This document shows, piece by piece, positions 57,851 to 64,000 of a DNA stretch of 64,000 nucleotides (the first letter of the stretch is position 1; each line of letters begins with the position of its first letter). Position numbers and translations under genes: made by a program. The stretch spans positions 3,286,001 to 3,350,000 of the forward strand of contig CP075497.1 in the NCBI GenBank assembly GCA_021613535.1, given 5' to 3'. Under the pieces are notes generated by a model. The model was not told the DNA's origin and searched no databases. It saw only the letters and a list, made by a program, of their open reading frames with translations. Source of the DNA: Adineta vaga (taxonomy: Eukaryota > Rotifera).

Positions 57851-59458
57851 TTAAAGTCCTGGAAATTGGTTATTACGAAATGCTTCAAAAAATAATCGAT
57901 GATCACGTCTAACTTGTTCGCCATAAATCTAAAATACTGATATGTTTTGAACGGTCGAATAAAACAATAATATTCTTACCATGCCAAATTCAACCATATC
58001 TTGAATAAATTCATCATCTTCTCCATGTATTGCTTCACGAATAGTATGTTCAGTTTCTCTTGGTATAACTGAAAATGGTAAATGACTCACATCTTTCGGT
58101 GTATTCACACAATCTGAATCGGCAACGCAATGAATTTTAGCTACAAAATATCTTTTGAAATATAATCCACGAACAAACAAATCAATCCTACCTGTCGCTT
58201 TTCCTAAAAATTGAACGACTTCAATTAAATCTTTAAAATCTGTTATATCCGACCAATCAAGATCTTCTGAATGTGCTTCAACGGCATCGACTAAACATGG
58301 AATTGAACCTAATGTTGTATAACCTAACCATTTCGGTGTTGATGCTTGCATTGCATATGAACATAAAACTGTTCGTAAACCATCATGCTTAAAATATTCA
58401 TCTAAAATTGGATGTTGAACAACATAAGATATCGCTGATTTTTGTGCCGGTTTCATATAAAGTACCACATCATTTTCTAATGTTTCTGATCGACCTTCAA
58501 CTAAAAATGAATAAGAAACTTTGCCAGCTGAACCAATACCGGGTGATGTACGTGATACAATATCTTTGATTTTGTATGTTAATTGTCCATTTGATAAACC
58601 TTTTTCTGCTTGTTTTTTATTTTCCGGTATTGTTTCTACATACTTCTGAAATGCTCGCATAAGACTATCACGTAAATTATCATCAACATCTTGAGTATAT
58701 TTCGAACGAATAAATCTTCGATCATAATTTTCAATACATGTCATTGAATCTAAATGTGCAACATGTGATTTAATTCGTGCTTCATTTAATAATTTCTTAA
58801 TTTTTCCCGATGTATTTCTTAATGTTAATGCAAAATGATCTTTATCATGTTTACAAAAATAATAAACTTGTTTTAAATATTCTTCAACGAAAACAATAAG
58901 AACATGTTCGATTTCACGATCAGAAAATCCTTTCGAATAGCAAATCAAATTTATTGAAGCTATTAAACGTTTAACATCCCATGTAAATGGACCAACATAA
59001 CCTTCATCAAAATCATTAACATCGAAATTTAAAATACCATTACTATCTAAATAAGTACCGAAATTTTCGGCATGTAAATCTCCCTAAAACAAATGACAAA
59101 TTTAAAAGCTTTGAGGAGAAGGAGATAATAAATATACATGAATGAAAACTTGTCCAGCAGCATTATTTCGAGCAATGTATGGATCTTGATCGATTTTAAG
59201 ATCTTGATAGAATAATACAGCTGATCCACGATAGAAATTAAATGATGATGCAGCCATTTTACGAAAACGACCACGAAATGCTGCGGGATTTTCTCGAATA
59301 CCTGCACCAAAGAATTGGGAAAATGTATCGAGAATAAATTTTGTTCGTTGTTCATTTGTTTGTGCTCGAATACGGTTGATTGCCTTTTGTGACGCAAAAA
59401 CATCATAGGATAAACGATTGGTTTGATAACGATTTGAATTTGGAATTATTCGAGACAT
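57851..59458 (-). CDS. DUF2252 family protein (bacterial-type)
   Basis: Four exons, 59458-59138, 59083-58192, 58140-57980 and 57928-57851, with introns of 51-54 nt, giving 483 aa. DUF2252 proteins are common in bacteria and rare in animals; their fold is kinase-like and their function unknown. Family blocks: FRKMAASSFNFYRGSAVLF, then IHGDLHAENFGTYLDSNG (kinase-like catalytic motif), FDVNDFDEGYVGPFTWDVKR, IGSAGKVSYSFLVEG, and LGKATAKIHC. The order and spacing match full-length members, and intron joints fall within conserved blocks without frame loss. Spliceosomal introns and animal neighbours rule out contamination. A horizontal origin followed by intron gain is the likely history, which is inferred. 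A phosphotransfer role is possible but unproven. Confidence 0.9.
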
Positions 59459-60309
59459 AATTTATTAAAAAGTAATTTCTTCTTTTCCTCTATATATGAT
59501 CGAGAGTAATTCAATATAAATATGCCAACTGCACATAGACTCTCTCTCTCTCTCTCGGTCTTTTTCTTTCTTCTTTAGTATTTGATCAGTTAATGTTAGG
59601 TATTCTTCATCTATGGTATATTTTCTTTTTTTTGTGCGATGTCAAATAGAAAAACGAGATCTGACATGAGTGAATATTGAGGTGTTTTCTTTCAAGAACG
59701 TTTAGAGAATAGAAAAATCTCTCGTGTGCTTAGCAACAACTTTGCTTTCTCTGTGTAATAACAAAAGAAAATTGGTATTGATTGGAATTTGAATAACGAC
59801 AAACAATTGCGTTGATGTGGAATAAAATATGGACTAAATTAAAATTCAATAAGTATTTTAAATGAATAAAATATTTATGTAATAGAACTATCGAGTAGGA
59901 ATATCGCACGACGAATTATTTAACATAAAATTTTCATGTTTGCAAAGCGGTTTTTGTTAATAATCTTCTATTAATTGTATGAAATAAAATCTGTCATTAT
60001 TTGCTTTTATATTTTTTTTTCTTCTAGACCACTGATGAAATAACATTTTCTTACATGTAAATGATACTTCTTTTACATTTTCTTACGAACGATACAACTG
60101 AAGATAAATCTGTCTGACTTTTTTTGATCCTATTTTCAATCCTTAATACTTTTTAAAAAGCACGTTCTCCCGTTTTTAATCATATGCAATAACATTTCTT
60201 TTTTTTATCTTCTGTCAAAATGAATTTGAAAATATCCAGAATATGACAAAGAAAACTACTAATAATATCATTTAGAATGAGAATACACACAAAAATAAAT
60301 AAATTCTAT
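59459..60309. other. Intergenic region
   Basis: About 850 AT-rich bases between the DUF2252 start and the MCM8 stop. A CTCTCTCTCTCTC tract lies near 59542-59556. No gene was seen. Confidence 0.55.
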
Positions 60310-63300
60310 CTAATCAAGTAAACAAACTTCATATAAATTTACACCTTTTTTCAATAAATAACCATGATCATTTAGTTTAGTTAATAATTCATCGAATTTA
60401 TCCATATTGATTTTTATTTCCTACATAGATTGCAAAAAAAACAATAGTTGATCAAATTTATTCTCAAATGAAGATTTACTGTTGCTAATTGTTTCAAATC
60501 AGCTTTAGAAAACATCGGACTTTTCTTCTTTTCACTCACACATCGAATAGCGTTCATCATTTTTTTGACCTAAATTTCCAAATGATCCTTCATTGAGAAA
60601 CAAAAGACAAATACAAACTTCAGATGCTCGACTCATCCCAGAACCATGTTGTAATCGTGAAAAATCTAATTGTCCATTTTCATCAGTATATGTATCGATC
60701 ATACTAGCTCGCATTATTTGAACAACTTCTAGTGCATCTGATTTCGTACATTCTTCACGTAATTCAAGTTTTGCACGAGCCTAAAATGATTTTATGTAGG
60801 AAAAAAAGAATTTATGATCTTTTCTTTTTTTTACTTCGGTAAGTCGCATTAATGATTCAAGTTGTCGTAAGGTGATTGGAGTTGTACCATCTCGTTGATG
60901 AGCAACACGTAATTCGAAATAAAATTTTTTCAAAATTTCAATTGCTTCACGAGTTAAACGTGGTTTAACATATCGACGTGCATAAGCAATGTACTAGAAG
61001 ATGAAGTCAAAAGGTGGTTGGTTCTTGTTTGGAGAAATGAAATTCTTTACTTTTTGTAGAAGATTTGGACCAATGGGTTCAATTGATTCACCAAGTTTTA
61101 AACGTAAATAATCAAGTAATGAACCACCATTAGTTTGTTGAGGATTTAATGTTGTTGTTGTTGTTGTTTCATGTTGTGTTCGAGTTGAATTAACAGTTGT
61201 ATTGTTATGTGATGAACGAATCGAACGATTATGTTGTGCAAGTACATGTTCTGATAGACGATAATCAAGTTCATCATCAGCACGATCAATAAGAATAAAA
61301 ACAAGATCAAATCGACTTAAAATTGGTCCTTTTAATCTTCAATATAGATTAATAAAAACAAAACTAATCTTTTGAGATTAGAGAAAAAGTCAATTTTACT
61401 TTAAATTTTCTGCTACAGTTTTGCCTTTATTATAATGTCCACCGACAGGATTTGCCGCAGCAATAACACATGTTCGTGCTGGTATACTTGCCATGATTCC
61501 ACCTTTAGCAATCGATACACATTGTTGTTCCATTGCTTCAAGTAGAACTTGTTGTTGTGTTGCCATTTTATCAAATTCATCAATACAACAACAACCTTGA
61601 TGAGCCATGACAAGTGCACCAGCGTCTAACATCATTTCTCCATCTTTATCTTTATGTAAAGTCACAGTTAGGCCCGATTGTGTTGAACTTGTTCCACAGA
61701 CATAAACGCCTTTTGATAATTTTTCAAAAAAAAACCAAACTTTATATTCTAAGGAGAAAAATACAATTTTACCTCGTGGTGCAACACTAACACAAGCATG
61801 AAGCAATTGACTTTTGCCAAGACCTGGATCACCAACAATTAAGATATGTGGATCAGAACGAATAGGAATATGAGACTGAATAAAATATGAGAAAGAAAGA
61901 GAACATCCAAGATTATGATAAACTTACAACACTATCTTCTCCTCGAACTAATCCACCAAATAAAGCCATTAAAAGTGCAGCTTTAACAAGTTCATGTCCA
62001 TAAATACTTGGACAAAGTGAATGAACTAAAAGTCTATGATTAACATTAAAACAAAGCAATTCATTTGAAATGACGAAACAATAATCTTCTTTACTTTAAA
62101 ACATTCTTTTGTTGTTGAATCTGTTGAATACCATACAAATCAAATAAAGAAAAATCCATTGTATTCATTAAACTATTTCCACCCACAGAACCTTCAGATG
62201 TATTTAATCGTTGATTAACAACTGAATTAACATCGATATATACTTGTAATAATGATTGATCAGATATTTTACGTATACCACCTGAAGAAAACTATTTTCA
62301 ATTATGAATCATTAGTGTGTCTTACATACTATTTTCATCCACCATTAATTTAACAATACCAGAAACAACAACTACATCACCAGGAATAGCACTATTTACC
62401 AGATCATTGGTTAATTCACATTCAATGGTTTGCGGAATTCGACCAGGTGCTTTTGATGCTTCGGAAGCAACTTCTTGTAATCTAAATAAGAATCGTTTCT
62501 TGGGAATTTCATTTCGATCAAATAAGAAAAGTTCAACCGAATTGTTTGCCAATCGATAATAGTTGTTAATGGATGTGATCGTTGTTGAACAAATAATCGA
62601 CTTGTACAACCCGGTGTCGGACAACGTTCTGGTTCTGTATGTTTTCCATTTTCACAAGTAACACCAAATGTATGTCGACATGTTGAACATTCATATGCAA
62701 GTCGAATAACCAAACATTGAGAATTACTTACACGTACAACAACACCTCGAATAGAAACAAATTTACCTATAAATGTTTCATAGAAACGACTTTATTGAAA
62801 AAAATTCAAACGAACCGTAAGCTTGAGCTTTGACATCTTTTAATCGAATGATTGGTGTAAAATTAATTAAACGAGCATGAATAACTGGAAGATCGATAAG
62901 TGGTACTGTTGGATGATGACATTCACTAGCTGCTAATCGATCTTTTTCTTCTTGTTCTTCAATAATACACTACATAGAAACATTTTGATCGATTAAGCAA
63001 ACAAAAAAAACTTTAATACTTGATGCATAGCTAAACCAATAACTCGCATGGTTGTTTCATTTTGATCGGAAAAAAATAAAGTCCAAGTTTGTCTTTTATC
63101 TTTAAAAGCTAGCAATGAAATACAACAAATCGATATCATTGTTCCTAAATCCTTTTCCTTTTACCACTATCTTCAAGAATTTCATGATAATTAATTGTAA
63201 AGGATTGTTTTTGTTCAATAGCTGACTAGAAGAGAGGGAAGATTTTTCTTTCGAAATCAAAACAAAATGATCAGATTCAACTTTACATAATCATATAAAT

Positions 63301-63765
63301 CTTTTGTTCGTTTAAAATAACTTTCAAATAATTGACAAACGGATAAATAACTAAGATCAGATTCTTTATCTAAGAAAAATGAAGTCATTCATATTTGATC
63401 TAATTCAATGGATAATCAATACCTGTATCAGGAAAATAAAGAGACCAACCTCGATATCGTTCTGGTTCTTCAGTAATATTGATATAAGTTGCTAAATCAA
63501 TGGAAAAAAAAGAAATTCAGAGTTTAATTTTACTTGATGAAAGCATACTGATCGGTGTTTGAATCACTTTTATTGGACTCGATGGAACAGCAGCATGTGA
63601 ATGATTTCGATTGGAATTATCATTATCAGTTTTCGATGAATTATCATTATCAACTTTTTTCTTTTTCCAATGTCGATTTTTAAATTTATTATATGGATTA
63701 TATCCTTTCTTTTTCTGTCCATTTTGCTGTCCTTGTTGTGGCTTTTTTTGTCCCGGAGGAGCCAT
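60310..63765 (-). CDS. MCM8: MCM8 DNA helicase
   Basis: Seventeen exons on the minus strand, starts/ends 63765-63549, 63491-63423, 63369-63287, 63225-63165, 63108-63020, 62969-62816, 62766-62538, 62481-62330, 62281-62095, 62033-61928, 61875-61773, 61709-61400, 61336-61051, 60993-60835, 60780-60619, 60569-60480, 60420-60310; 855 aa (human 840). MCM8 acts with MCM9 in homologous recombination and interstrand-crosslink repair, and in meiosis. Motifs: basic low-complexity N-terminus, zinc finger (CSTCRHTF...CPTPGC), Walker [12 protein letters not shown] (~464), Walker [11 protein letters not shown] (~525), [19 protein letters not shown], arginine finger [10 protein letters not shown] (~594), TRQLES-like [20 protein letters not shown], and a winged-helix C-terminus ending [24 protein letters not shown] and GHELVKA are close to human MCM8. 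The intron at 61710-61772 is a stop-free multiple of three. ATG 63765 is the first in frame. Confidence 0.95.
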
Positions 63766-64000
63766 CACAAGTGTGGACAATAAAATTTTTGATCTAAAAA
63801 TAATTCAATCTCGATGATATATCACACGTATATATATAGAGAGAGAGAGAAAGAAAACAACTGATATGAAAATAGACTAGCATCGTCGAACACGTGACCA
63901 ACATATATCTAACGAACAAATTATTTCGAGGTTTTAGCGCTAATTATCTATTCATCATAATATAAAATTTTTCTTTTTCGAATGAATTTCTTCCATGAGA
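63766..64000. other. MCM8 upstream region to window edge
   Basis: 235 bases with a TATATATAGAGAGAGAGAG tract near 63832-63850. Minus-strand ATTTTTAG before the MCM8 leader (near 63795) may be a splice acceptor. No other gene was seen. Confidence 0.5.

Noticed and set aside
1-64000. CRISPR arrays, bacterial operons, rRNA, telomeric repeats, retroelements
   Set aside because: No regularly spaced repeats, no ribosomal RNA blocks, no reverse transcriptase or transposase motifs, and no telomere-like arrays were found by eye; spliceosomal introns rule out a bacterial contig.

Overview
The window is nuclear DNA from a small-genome animal, most likely a bdelloid rotifer. The evidence is AT-rich sequence, dense genes with many 50-60 nt GT-AG introns, a clearly animal gene set (Pax1/9, a caudal-like homeobox, Axin, RIC-3, KIF12, USP5, MCM8), and bacterial-type families carrying spliceosomal introns (GlpQ-type phosphodiesterases, a DUF2252 protein). 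The phylum is an inference. Exon models were spliced by hand from reading frame and GT/AG sites; nearly all keep a continuous frame through to the family C-terminus.

Layout. 0.6-6.3 kb: two secreted GlpQ-type phosphodiesterases with a decayed third copy between them, then two SGNH/GDSL hydrolase copies, one frameshifted. 7.0-11.3 kb: a five-exon membrane mini-protein tail-to-tail with TP53RK/Bud32, sharing a TTAA that encodes both stops, then an LRR-Ig receptor. 13.7-31 kb (plus strand): ALG11, a caudal-like homeobox gene, a 2450-aa NO VEIN-like HSP90-type ATPase with DUF3883, and Pax1/9. 31.9-63.8 kb (almost all minus strand): KIF12, an unknown three-exon gene with a tRNA-Pro(AGG) in its intron, a RUN-domain protein, a small membrane protein, a very short Axin, WDR89, EMC6, USP5, RIC-3, a ubiquitin-like protein, a 60-aa peptide, DUF2252 and MCM8. 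One 86-aa gene lies on the plus strand.

The genes do not form one pathway. Themes are glycan and ER biogenesis (ALG11, EMC6, RIC-3), ubiquitin (USP5, a UBL protein), development and Wnt (Pax1/9, caudal-like, Axin), recombination repair (MCM8), and secreted or acquired enzymes. Long gene-free stretches flank the regulatory genes (2.4, 3.1 and 3.6 kb). No transposon, CRISPR array, rRNA gene or telomeric repeat was recognised. The points most worth following are the short Axin, the NO VEIN-like ATPase, the intron-bearing bacterial-type genes, the chimeric GlpQ relic, and two stop-free introns of length divisible by three, inside the Pax paired domain and the MCM8 ATPase domain.
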